Origin: DATFVA01 sp963800255
Lineage (GTDB): Bacteria; Bacteroidota; Ignavibacteria; Ignavibacteriales; Ignavibacteriaceae
NCBI GenBank assembly: GCA_963800255.1
Contig: CAWDAK010000011.1
Location: 186,001 to 250,000 of the forward strand
Length of the DNA stretch: 64,000 nt
Direction of reading: 5' to 3'
A program made the translations under genes and the position numbers. Positions 41,190-49,121 of the stretch are shown piece by piece. The notes below the pieces were generated by a model. The model worked only from the letters and a program-made list of their open reading frames with translations, ran no database searches and was not told the DNA's origin. Within the stretch, counting starts at the first letter, position 1, and each line of letters opens with the position of its first letter.

Positions 41190-42086
41190 ATGAAGTGTTC
41201 TTGTTGTATTAATACCTTTGCACGTCCTGATTTATTAAAAAAATTACTTGTCAGTTTACACAAACAGAAGTTGCCTGCTGATGTTGAACTGGAAATTATC
41301 GTGGTGGATAATGGCCCAAATCAAAAAGGGGAAAAAGTTGTAGAAGGAGTAAATAAACTTTATACAAATAAAATAAAATACTTTATACAACCAGAGAAAA
41401 ACATTAGCCTTACAAGAAACATTGCCGTACAAAATTCAACCGGTGAATACATTTTATTTATTGATGATGATGGATATGCAGATGAATCTTGGGTGAAGAA
41501 TATGCTGAATTGTTTAATGAAATATCAGGCTGACGCTGTTTTTGGCAGAGTTGTACCCTATTTTGATCAAGGGACACCAGAATGGATCAAGAAAGGAGGA
41601 TTTTTTAATAGGGATTGTCCTCCCTCAGGTCAATCTCCCGAATTTACAAGAACAGGAAATTGTTTAATTAAAGCAGATCTCCTCAAATCGATTGAGGGAC
41701 CTTTCGACCCTGAATACGGGCTCACAGGTGGAAGCGATACTCATTTATTTACCTCCCTTTATAATAAAGGTGCTAAATATATTTCCTGTTATGAGGGTGT
41801 TGTATATGATTATGTTCATCCTGACAGAGCAACATACAAATGGCTTCTCCAAAGATCTTTTAGGACAGGGAATACTTATACCCGGAGGATGATTGAATTT
41901 TCTGATCATAGTCTGTTTTTGAAAATCAAATTATTGATCAAAGCACTATTTTATAGCTTCATTAGCATTATTCTGATAGCACTAAACATCTTCTCAAAAA
42001 AATTAAGAGTATTTTGGACAATAAAACTTTTTGGTAATTTCGGTCATATCCTAGCTATATTTAAGTATCATTATGTTGAATATTAA
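41190..42086 (+). CDS. Family 2 glycosyltransferase (tandem copy 2)
   Basis: A 298-residue paralogue of the preceding gene with the same motif series: KCSCCINTFARPDLLKKLL, LEIIVVDNGP, NISLTRNIAV, ILFIDDDGYAD and GLTGGSDTHLF. In the last block the first acidic residue of the partner (GGEDT) is Ser (GGSDT). A C-terminal hydrophobic helix is present. The two enzymes have probably diverged to add different sugars or make different linkages; this is inference. Confidence 0.88.
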   Translation: MKCSCCINTFARPDLLKKLLVSLHKQKLPADVELEIIVVDNGPNQKGEKVVEGVNKLYTNKIKYFIQPEKNISLTRNIAVQNSTGEYILFIDDDGYADESWVKNMLNCLMKYQADAVFGRVVPYFDQGTPEWIKKGGFFNRDCPPSGQSPEFTRTGNCLIKADLLKSIEGPFDPEYGLTGGSDTHLFTSLYNKGAKYISCYEGVVYDYVHPDRATYKWLLQRSFRTGNTYTRRMIEFSDHSLFLKIKLLIKALFYSFISIILIALNIFSKKLRVFWTIKLFGNFGHILAIFKYHYVEY

Positions 42087-42096
42087 GAAATAATAT

Positions 42097-43389
42097 ATGA
42101 TGTACACAGGTGAGAATACAATAGAATTTCCAGTTAAAAAGTATACCAGCTATTACTACGTAGCCCATATTTCTTTTTTTCTTTATATGTTTTTTTCGTT
42201 TTATGGTACATCCCTACCATTTCAGCCGAGTCTCAATGAAGTTGATACAATCGCAACGTCGAATATTGTTAATCAGATTGTTTTTAGCACCCTTTTTCTG
42301 ACATCCTTATATTCAATTATACCCAAATGGCACTTTGTAGTTTCTCTTATAAAGAAAGAAAAATTTATTTTCCTTTTTTTATTATGGTGTACCCTTACGT
42401 TGCTATGGTCATCCTATCCCTTCGTTTCATTTAAAAGACTTTTTCAATTCATTACAACATTTCTTGTCTCAATCGCTGCACTTTCACATTCAGACTCCTC
42501 TGAAGATATATTTAAAGAATTTAAAATCTTGTTATCAATCTATATAGTAGTCTCAATCACCACTATATTTACAATTCCTGGAGCAAAAGATGAATATGGA
42601 TTATGGCGGGGATTGGCACCTAATAAAAACCATCTCGGTCAGGTTAGTCTTATTGCCATCATTTTTTTCGCTAATTTTATCATTAACTCTGCAGCCACAA
42701 AGAAATTACTCTTTTTAATCTTATTGTTAATATCTCTTGCGTTATTTATAGGAGCAAACAGTTTTACATCTGTGGTAACACTGATGATTATAATTGGTTT
42801 AGTATTTGCCCAGTATATGGATAAACAATTCAGGCCGCTCGGAATAAAAAATACAATTTCCATAGTCTTCATTTTATTTTTTATAGGAATATTTGCTTCA
42901 CTTTTACTTCTTGCTCCTTCGATACTTTCTCTGATTGCAGGAGATGCCGGTAAAGACCTGACTTTAACCGGTCGTACCCAGCTTTGGGGTGATATTTTTA
43001 AAATAGCTCAGTCTCACATATTCTTTGGTTGCGGATTTCAGGGATTCTGGGTTGTTGATGCCCTTAATATTCAGGCTCTATATCAGACGTATATATGGAT
43101 CCCTATTCAGTCACATAATGGATACCTTGATATTCTAAACGAAACAGGTTTAACGGGAATTATTTTATTTATTGCAGTAATAATAAACTTCTTTATAAAG
43201 CTCCCTAGATACAAAGGAAATTTCTTCTGGAAATGGTTTTTTATTGCTGCCATAGTAATCAATATTACAGAATCAACGCTTATCAGACCAAACATCCCTT
43301 CAGGTGTCCTGTTTATTTTCTCTTATTTAGCACTTTTTTCGGATATAACACGGCAGGAAGAAGAATCTACATACGAGGGAAATGAATGA
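42097..43389 (+). CDS. O-antigen polymerase/ligase family membrane protein
   Basis: A 430-residue protein with 10-12 hydrophobic helices. The large external loop typical of Wzy/WaaL-type enzymes holds LTGRTQLWGDIFKIAQSHIFFGCGFQGFW and, after a gap, SHNGYLDILNETGLTG. That SHN-x-x-L-D-x-L-x-x-x-G-L-x-G pattern is the hallmark of the O-antigen ligase (Wzy_C) family. It should polymerise lipid-linked repeats or attach the glycan to its acceptor. The stop overlaps the next gene by 4 bp. Confidence 0.88.
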   Translation: MMYTGENTIEFPVKKYTSYYYVAHISFFLYMFFSFYGTSLPFQPSLNEVDTIATSNIVNQIVFSTLFLTSLYSIIPKWHFVVSLIKKEKFIFLFLLWCTLTLLWSSYPFVSFKRLFQFITTFLVSIAALSHSDSSEDIFKEFKILLSIYIVVSITTIFTIPGAKDEYGLWRGLAPNKNHLGQVSLIAIIFFANFIINSAATKKLLFLILLLISLALFIGANSFTSVVTLMIIIGLVFAQYMDKQFRPLGIKNTISIVFILFFIGIFASLLLLAPSILSLIAGDAGKDLTLTGRTQLWGDIFKIAQSHIFFGCGFQGFWVVDALNIQALYQTYIWIPIQSHNGYLDILNETGLTGIILFIAVIINFFIKLPRYKGNFFWKWFFIAAIVINITESTLIRPNIPSGVLFIFSYLALFSDITRQEEESTYEGNE

Positions 43390-44543
43390 CGAAGCTATTA
43401 CATATCACATATGACCTGAGACGAAGGAAGAATGCACCTGTTACGTCGGCGGTTAAAGATGTTATTACCCAAACAGGAAAACTTGTAGAGGTAAAAACAA
43501 TTGATCTGCTGCGTGTTCCTTCATTTAAAGAAGAGATGCTGGAGGCGGAAAAAAAAAATCATTTACTTGTAAATTCTTTTGGACTTCCTCTTGGATTTTT
43601 TTTAATTTACAGTTTGAATAGGGCTTATGGTAAAATTGTCGATGCTGAAAATAAGGGTATAATTAATTTCGGCGGAACAGATATCATCCATGCCCATAAA
43701 GTTACCTTTGAAGGATACATCGCTTACAAACTTGCTCTCAGGTATAATTCAAAACTAATTTTAACTTTACGACAGACAGATGCCTGGGTCTTTAAAACAA
43801 GACCTGATTTAATAAGACATTACAAACCTGTTATAGAAAGAAGCAATAAAATCATTTATTTAATGCCCCATATAAATAAGTTAATGGAAGAATACCTTGG
43901 CAAAGAATTTTTTTCAAATCATATGAAAGATAAATTAGAGTTTATTCCGAATATTGTGGAAAGAATTATTGAGCCTGAACTTTTCCCTCCCCGGAACGGA
44001 TATTATTGCACTGCATTAAGGATGGACAAAAGGTCCGTAAAGAGAAAAAATATAAAACGATTATTTAAAGCCATTAAACTTCTAAATGATCCCGATTTTA
44101 AATTAATTGTAATAGGTGACGGCAGCTATTTTCCCAAGGTTAAACAATGGACGGAAGAATTTGGGATTACAAATAATATTATTCTCAAAGGCAGAATCCC
44201 TAATTCAGAAATGGATAAATTTTATTCTGCTTCAAAAGCTTTTATTATGCCAAGTTTAAGTGAATCGTTTGGAATGGTTTATGCCGAATCCCTTTTGAAC
44301 GGAACCCCGATTATGTACTCTAAAAATGCCATGGGGTTTGACGGGATATTTGAAAATGTGGGAGTAGGAGTAGATCCCCACTCCGTAGAATCCATTGCCG
44401 AAGGAATACGGAACCTTATTGATAACCATTCTTCATACAGACAACATATAAATGAATTACAGCAGAAGGGAGAATTCAGAATTTTCTCTGCCGCTCATGT
44501 AAGTGAAAGATATTCAGAAATAATTAATTCTTTAATGAACTAA
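43386..44543 (+). CDS. Family 4 (GT-B) glycosyltransferase
   Basis: A 385-residue GT-B fold enzyme. The C-terminal half has the GT4 signature FIMPSLSESFGMVYAESLLNGTPIMY, whose glutamates bind the nucleotide sugar, preceded by LIVIGDGSYFPKVKQW. The N-terminal domain has GGTDIIHAHKVTFEGYIAYKLA. It starts inside the end of the preceding polymerase/ligase gene. It is probably one of the sugar-adding steps of the cluster; donor and acceptor unknown. Confidence 0.88.
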   Translation: MTKLLHITYDLRRRKNAPVTSAVKDVITQTGKLVEVKTIDLLRVPSFKEEMLEAEKKNHLLVNSFGLPLGFFLIYSLNRAYGKIVDAENKGIINFGGTDIIHAHKVTFEGYIAYKLALRYNSKLILTLRQTDAWVFKTRPDLIRHYKPVIERSNKIIYLMPHINKLMEEYLGKEFFSNHMKDKLEFIPNIVERIIEPELFPPRNGYYCTALRMDKRSVKRKNIKRLFKAIKLLNDPDFKLIVIGDGSYFPKVKQWTEEFGITNNIILKGRIPNSEMDKFYSASKAFIMPSLSESFGMVYAESLLNGTPIMYSKNAMGFDGIFENVGVGVDPHSVESIAEGIRNLIDNHSSYRQHINELQQKGEFRIFSAAHVSERYSEIINSLMN

Positions 44544-44562
44544 AGCTTAAAGGGTACAATAA

Positions 44563-46242
44563 ATGGGTCTATCTTCTATCTCAGGAGTAATCAGCAGTGC
44601 ATTTATTTGCAAACCAATTCCTGATGTTTCAATAAAACTTTACAACGCTGATAACCAGAATTCAGCTACTTTTAAATCCGATAACGAAGGCCGGTATCAA
44701 TTTGATTCGGAAAAAGTACACAGGGTAGTGTTTGAAAAAACGGGATTTATTAAAAAAGAAATTATAGTAGGAAAATCATTTCCTAAAATCATACGTCTAC
44801 TTGAAGATGAGATTATAGGTTACCAGGAAAGGCACAGCTTTAAGCCGGGTGAGGAGATAACAGCTTACATTAGTTCCAGGGATGACTATAGAGCTGAATT
44901 ATTCAGAAACGGACTTAAAGTTGAGAATGTTATGCAGATCGGTTCTTTCAAGGCAATGCTTCAGGAAGTACCCGATAGATTTTTTGTTGATACAGGTCTG
45001 GAATGGCAGCCTGCTTTTCGTTACAGACTTCCTGAAGATCTTGATTCTGGTCTGTACACTCTTAAAGTTACTTCTCTCACTAATCCAAAGAATTTTTATA
45101 ATCTCAGTTTCGTTGTATCTCCAAAACCTAAAGATTATGGCAAAAAAACCAAAGTTCTTGTTCTGGCTAGTACAAATAACTGGCAGACCTACAATATTTG
45201 GGGAGGCAGAAGCAGGTATAGGAATTTTGAGAGCGCACCTTCTGATTCGTCTGTTAAACAATACGTCAGATATATAGGTATTAAATTTCTGCCTGAGAGT
45301 ATTAAAAAAAGACTTAGGGAAGTTATAAAGAAGAACATAGTTGTTTCGATAAAAGATCACCCCGATGCGGTTCAGTTCAAGAAACTATCTATAAAAAGGC
45401 CTCATCCAAATTGCAGCATCAACAGTACAGATCCGAATCAGCAATTTACCAGTCACCTCGCTGAAGGTGAATGGAGGATTCTTGCCTGGCTTGAAAGGGA
45501 AAATTATAGTTATGATATGATCAGCGGATTTGAGCTTCATAACAATCCGGAACTTCTACAGGAATATGATACACTGATTCTAAGTACCCACTCTGAATAT
45601 TGGAGTAAAGAAATGTTTGCCGGGTTAAAAACTTTTTTCAATAACGGCGGCAACATCCTTAACCTTTCCGGAAATTCTATTTACAGGGAAATTGAATACT
45701 TCAAAGATGGCAGTCTAAGATGCGTAAGTTTGAAATTCGGTGAGACAACTGATGATGAAACCCAGATAATCGGAGTACGTTTTGATATGAGCGGATATGG
45801 AACTTGTGCATCATACAAAGTAACTGATCCTGGCCATTGGACTTTCAAAAATACAAATCTGAAAATGAACGAAAACTTTGGACTTAAATGTCTTAATAAT
45901 CAGATGGATAATCTCCATCCTGATTTTATCAAAGATCCAGCCTCCAGACCGGGAATGGCAAGATTAAAAGGAAAAGGCGGTTCAGGATGGGAAACGGATA
46001 AACTTAGTTCTACAGCTCCCGCTGACATAAAACTGGTTGCAAAAGGTACCAACAAATTCAAAGGGGGTGCCGATATGATCGTAAGAGATTCAGACGGACA
46101 ACATGGCTTATTATTTTCGGCATCATCCATAACATTCGGGGGTACTTTGCTCGTCGATGATAATTGTTCGACGATTGTCAAAAATGTATTGGAAAAGGTA
46201 AAGAAAAAAGATTTAGAACCTTCTCAAAAGGCTGATCGATAA
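44563..46242 (+). CDS. Dimethylformamidase-like (glutamine amidotransferase-fold) protein with N-terminal CarboxypepD-like domain
   Basis: A 559-residue protein. Residues 1-80 resemble a carboxypeptidase-regulatory-like beta-sandwich (DVSIKLYNADNQNSATFKSD, YQFDSEKVHRVVFEKTGF). The C-terminal ~370 residues resemble the large subunit of N,N-dimethylformamidase: VLVLASTNNWQTYNIWGGRS, YDMISGFELHNNP, LILSTHSEYWSKEMF and FNNGGNILNLSGNSIYRE. In the known amidase this region holds iron-binding Tyr/Tyr/Glu; here EYWS and nearby acids are the candidates. No signal peptide is visible. The setting, at the end of a polysaccharide cluster, suggests action on a glycan substituent rather than on dimethylformamide (inference). 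Confidence 0.75.
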   Translation: MGLSSISGVISSAFICKPIPDVSIKLYNADNQNSATFKSDNEGRYQFDSEKVHRVVFEKTGFIKKEIIVGKSFPKIIRLLEDEIIGYQERHSFKPGEEITAYISSRDDYRAELFRNGLKVENVMQIGSFKAMLQEVPDRFFVDTGLEWQPAFRYRLPEDLDSGLYTLKVTSLTNPKNFYNLSFVVSPKPKDYGKKTKVLVLASTNNWQTYNIWGGRSRYRNFESAPSDSSVKQYVRYIGIKFLPESIKKRLREVIKKNIVVSIKDHPDAVQFKKLSIKRPHPNCSINSTDPNQQFTSHLAEGEWRILAWLERENYSYDMISGFELHNNPELLQEYDTLILSTHSEYWSKEMFAGLKTFFNNGGNILNLSGNSIYREIEYFKDGSLRCVSLKFGETTDDETQIIGVRFDMSGYGTCASYKVTDPGHWTFKNTNLKMNENFGLKCLNNQMDNLHPDFIKDPASRPGMARLKGKGGSGWETDKLSSTAPADIKLVAKGTNKFKGGADMIVRDSDGQHGLLFSASSITFGGTLLVDDNCSTIVKNVLEKVKKKDLEPSQKADR

Positions 46243-46377
46243 AAAGAAAAGTTACAGGACATTGAAACTAAACGATTTTTTACTTATCTAGCCTTAAAAC
46301 TTTTAAAACTCTATCATGGTCTCTGCCATAGCAGTGAGTTTGGATTGTTTAATGAAGTAAAATAGTTCGGAGAGAAA

Positions 46378-46569
46378 ATGTCTGATACTACCATAATATT
46401 ATCTGATTCAGAAAAAGAAGTTTTAGCTGAAGTACTGGATAGTTACTTGTCGGACCTTGGAATGGAAATTACTGATACCGACAATATGGATTTCCGGGAG
46501 AAGCTCAAGTCTAAAAGAACAGTCATCCAGAAAATCCTTAGAGAATTAAGACAGCCGGCTTCAAAATAA
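46378..46569 (+). CDS. Small acidic helical protein
   Basis: A 63-residue protein beginning MSDTTIILSDSEKEVLAEVL. A strong GGAGAGAAA site lies directly before the ATG. It is almost entirely predicted helix, with an acidic first half and a basic second half (REKLKSKRTVIQKILRELR). It follows the polysaccharide cluster after 135 bp and ends 5 bp before the convergent gene. No family was recognised. The ribosome-binding site and regular amphipathic pattern make it credible as a real gene. Confidence 0.65.
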   Translation: MSDTTIILSDSEKEVLAEVLDSYLSDLGMEITDTDNMDFREKLKSKRTVIQKILRELRQPASK

Positions 46570-46574
46570 CTTCT

Positions 46575-47723
46575 TTATTCCTTAAATAGATATTCCGCTA
46601 CATCCGAAAGTCCGTTCTTCATACCAAGACGCTTTATATTCTTTATAAAACGCTCATAATTTTCATTATCATTTATAAGTCTCTTTACTGCCTCCGGGAT
46701 TGCAGAAATATCTCTTTCATAAATTCCCAGCTCATTGTTCTGAACAAAATCAATATTTCCCTTTTCCTGTTCCCAGATAAAGCTATTCACCACAGGAACC
46801 TTATTCAATATCAGAATCTCCATTATAGTTGAGGCTCCGCCTTTGGTTATCACAACATCGGCAATGTTTAATAATTCATAAACAAAACTAACAAACTCAT
46901 AAACTTTTACCGGAATATCGGGATGTTTTTCTTTTAGTTTCTTTGCAGAATTGTAAAGCGATTTATTTTTGCCGGCAACTACTGCTATTGCTACTCCGGG
47001 TTTTGAAGCTATGATCTTTTCAAGGATCGCCCGGCCATGAGGAATTCCATCCCCTCCTCCAAGTATCAGTATAATTTTACTCCCGGGTTCAAATCCCATC
47101 TCAACTTTTAATGTCCTGATAGCAGAGGATGGTATGGGCTGTGAAAATTTCTCTTCGAGGACGAACGGGAAAACATGCAGCCGATCAGGGGCTATCCTGG
47201 GAGATAGAGCCTCTTTTAATTTTTCGCTGAAGATTATAAACCTCTGGTCCTTTCTCAGAAACCACATAGGATGGGCGGTGTAAGGATCTGTCACTATGGT
47301 AAAAACAGGAATGTTCAGCTTTAATTTTCTCACAGCTTCATATACAGGTGCAATAAGAAAGAAATGCAGTATTATAATTTTTTCCGGATTCTCTTCTGCA
47401 ATTTGTGCTTTTATGAATTTTACAGAGGACTTTGAGACTATATAACAGGAAATCCTGGCGAAAAAGGAAATCTTATTGAATGCATACAAAGCTTCATACG
47501 CCCACTTTGCCTTCGACTGAAGATTACGATATCCTTCTTCAATAAGGTTCTTTACAATACGATTGGTTTTTGTAAAGCCATCTATGAGGACGGGTTCAAC
47601 TTCTGCTGCGTGATGCCGCTTAAAGTAATTTGCAAGAGATGAAGCGGGAGCAAAATGTCCTCCCCCGGTTTTGAGGTAGAAAAGAAGATATTTTCTTTTA
47701 TTATTTATCATATTTTTGTGCAT
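46575..47723 (-). CDS. MGDG synthase/MurG-like GT28 glycosyltransferase
   Basis: A 382-residue GT-B enzyme of the monogalactosyldiacylglycerol-synthase/processive diacylglycerol glucosyltransferase type. The N-terminal MGDG_synth domain has KTGGGHFAPASSLANYF and VLIDGFTKTNRIVKNLIEEGY. The C-terminal donor-binding domain has LGGGDGIPHGRAILEKI, VYEFVSFVYELLNIADVVITKGGASTIMEIL and PVVNSFIWEQEKGNIDFV. It likely transfers a hexose to a lipid or other hydrophobic acceptor at the inner membrane. It is divergent from the MEMO-family gene with 65 bp between them. Confidence 0.85.
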   Translation of the reverse strand: MHKNMINNKRKYLLFYLKTGGGHFAPASSLANYFKRHHAAEVEPVLIDGFTKTNRIVKNLIEEGYRNLQSKAKWAYEALYAFNKISFFARISCYIVSKSSVKFIKAQIAEENPEKIIILHFFLIAPVYEAVRKLKLNIPVFTIVTDPYTAHPMWFLRKDQRFIIFSEKLKEALSPRIAPDRLHVFPFVLEEKFSQPIPSSAIRTLKVEMGFEPGSKIILILGGGDGIPHGRAILEKIIASKPGVAIAVVAGKNKSLYNSAKKLKEKHPDIPVKVYEFVSFVYELLNIADVVITKGGASTIMEILILNKVPVVNSFIWEQEKGNIDFVQNNELGIYERDISAIPEAVKRLINDNENYERFIKNIKRLGMKNGLSDVAEYLFKE

Positions 47724-47788
47724 TAGAAAATTAAGAAAATTTTGCTTAATGAATACCTCAATGTTTAATTATCCGGGAGGTTTAATAG

Positions 47789-48862
47789 ATGAAGAACTTC
47801 TTAACTCAGTTAACTTTCCTCATACTAATATTTTTATTTAATACCATGGCAACCGCGCAGGAAAATAATGTAAGACCGGTAAGAGACGATGTCGGGTTTT
47901 GCTGGCGTGCTTCCGAGATGGATGCTCTGATGGAGTATCTCTCAGCAAATACAGACGTCAAGGTACCTGATAACGGACTCTTAATCGGCGGAATCTCTCC
48001 GCACGATGATTTTTTATATGCAGGCAGGGTTTATTACCCTCTTTACCCTCTTATTAAAGCCAAGGAAGTTGTAATCTTCGGAGTTACTCATGGTACCGTC
48101 CGTAAGGCAATGAACGATCCCCGGAATATTTTGATCCTGGATGATTATAAATTCTGGAAGGGTCCGTATACTAATGTGGAGATATCACCTCTAAGGGAGA
48201 TTATTAAATCTAAGCTCGACAAAAATTATTACATGGTTAGCGATAGAGCACAGGATCTTGAGCATTCCATCGAGGCGCTTGTTCCATTTCTTCAATATTA
48301 TAACAGGGATGTAAAGATTACGCCTATTATGGTGACACAGATGTCATTTGATAGAATGGATTCAATTTCAAATGATCTTGCCGGTATAATCCAGGACTAT
48401 ATTTCTTCGAATAATCTTAAGCCGGGTAAGGATATTTTCTTCCTTATCTCCACTGATGCCGACCATTATGGAGATGACTTTAATAATTCTCCTTTTGGAA
48501 AGGATGAGAATGCGCACAGAGAAGCAACTGAAAACGATAGACGAATCGCGGAAAGGTATATAAATACTTCTCTGACCCATGATGATATTGCCGGATTGAA
48601 AAATGAGTTATGGGGAAGTCCTGAAATCAAGACTCCAGTTCCCCTTTGGTGCGGAAAATTTTCTGTTCCGTTCGGCCTCCTTTCTATCTATCATATAGCT
48701 GATAAGTTGAACCTGCAGAACCTCAATGGAAAACTTTTGAAGTATTCGGATACATGGACAGAAAAACCTCTCCCGGTTTATGGAACTCATATGGGTACAA
48801 CCGCACCGTTTTCTCTTGAACATTGGTGCGGGTTCCTTTCGGCAGGATTGTATGTGAAATAG
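47789..48862 (+). CDS. Exported MEMO-family protein (AmmeMemoRadiSam protein B-like)
   Basis: A 357-residue protein of the MEMO family. Candidate metal ligands are His72 (GGISPHDDFLYAG), His101 (FGVTHG), Asp/His in FLISTDADHYGDD and Cys in LWCGKFSV, matching the extradiol-dioxygenase-like site of MEMO proteins. Unusually, it has an N-terminal signal peptide (LTFLILIFLFNTMATAQ), so it should work outside the cytoplasm. No AMMECR1 or radical-SAM partner lies next to it, so it may be independent of that system. A good GGGAGGT site precedes the ATG. Confidence 0.86.
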   Translation: MKNFLTQLTFLILIFLFNTMATAQENNVRPVRDDVGFCWRASEMDALMEYLSANTDVKVPDNGLLIGGISPHDDFLYAGRVYYPLYPLIKAKEVVIFGVTHGTVRKAMNDPRNILILDDYKFWKGPYTNVEISPLREIIKSKLDKNYYMVSDRAQDLEHSIEALVPFLQYYNRDVKITPIMVTQMSFDRMDSISNDLAGIIQDYISSNNLKPGKDIFFLISTDADHYGDDFNNSPFGKDENAHREATENDRRIAERYINTSLTHDDIAGLKNELWGSPEIKTPVPLWCGKFSVPFGLLSIYHIADKLNLQNLNGKLLKYSDTWTEKPLPVYGTHMGTTAPFSLEHWCGFLSAGLYVK

Positions 48863-48864
48863 TT

Positions 48865-48898
48865 CTATTGATAGTTTATGCTCAATAGGGTGTTTTTT
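48865..48898 (+). terminator. Possible terminator after the MEMO-family gene
   Basis: CTATTGA (48865-48871) can pair with TCAATAG (48882-48888), followed by GGTG and a run of six T (48893-48898). The stem is short and A+T-rich, so this is a moderate call. Confidence 0.4.
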
Positions 48899-49121
48899 GT
48901 CCTTTAAGTCAGCTGACTTGAAATTCAACATGAAGGAAGGTGAATGTGTAGTAGGGATGAGGACGAGAAACAAAGGTGAGATATGACTTGAAAGTACAAT
49001 ACGGGGGAAAGTCTGCTAATATTCATTCTATTAATCATCAGCAAACAATCCTGGAAAAGAGGAGAGGGATTTGTTGCGTAATGCAGAGCGGACCGAGTCA
49101 GATTATTTAGTCCGAAGCGTA

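Noticed and set aside
44899..45360. 153-codon minus-strand frame
   Set aside because: Antisense to the dimethylformamidase-like gene, no supporting motifs.
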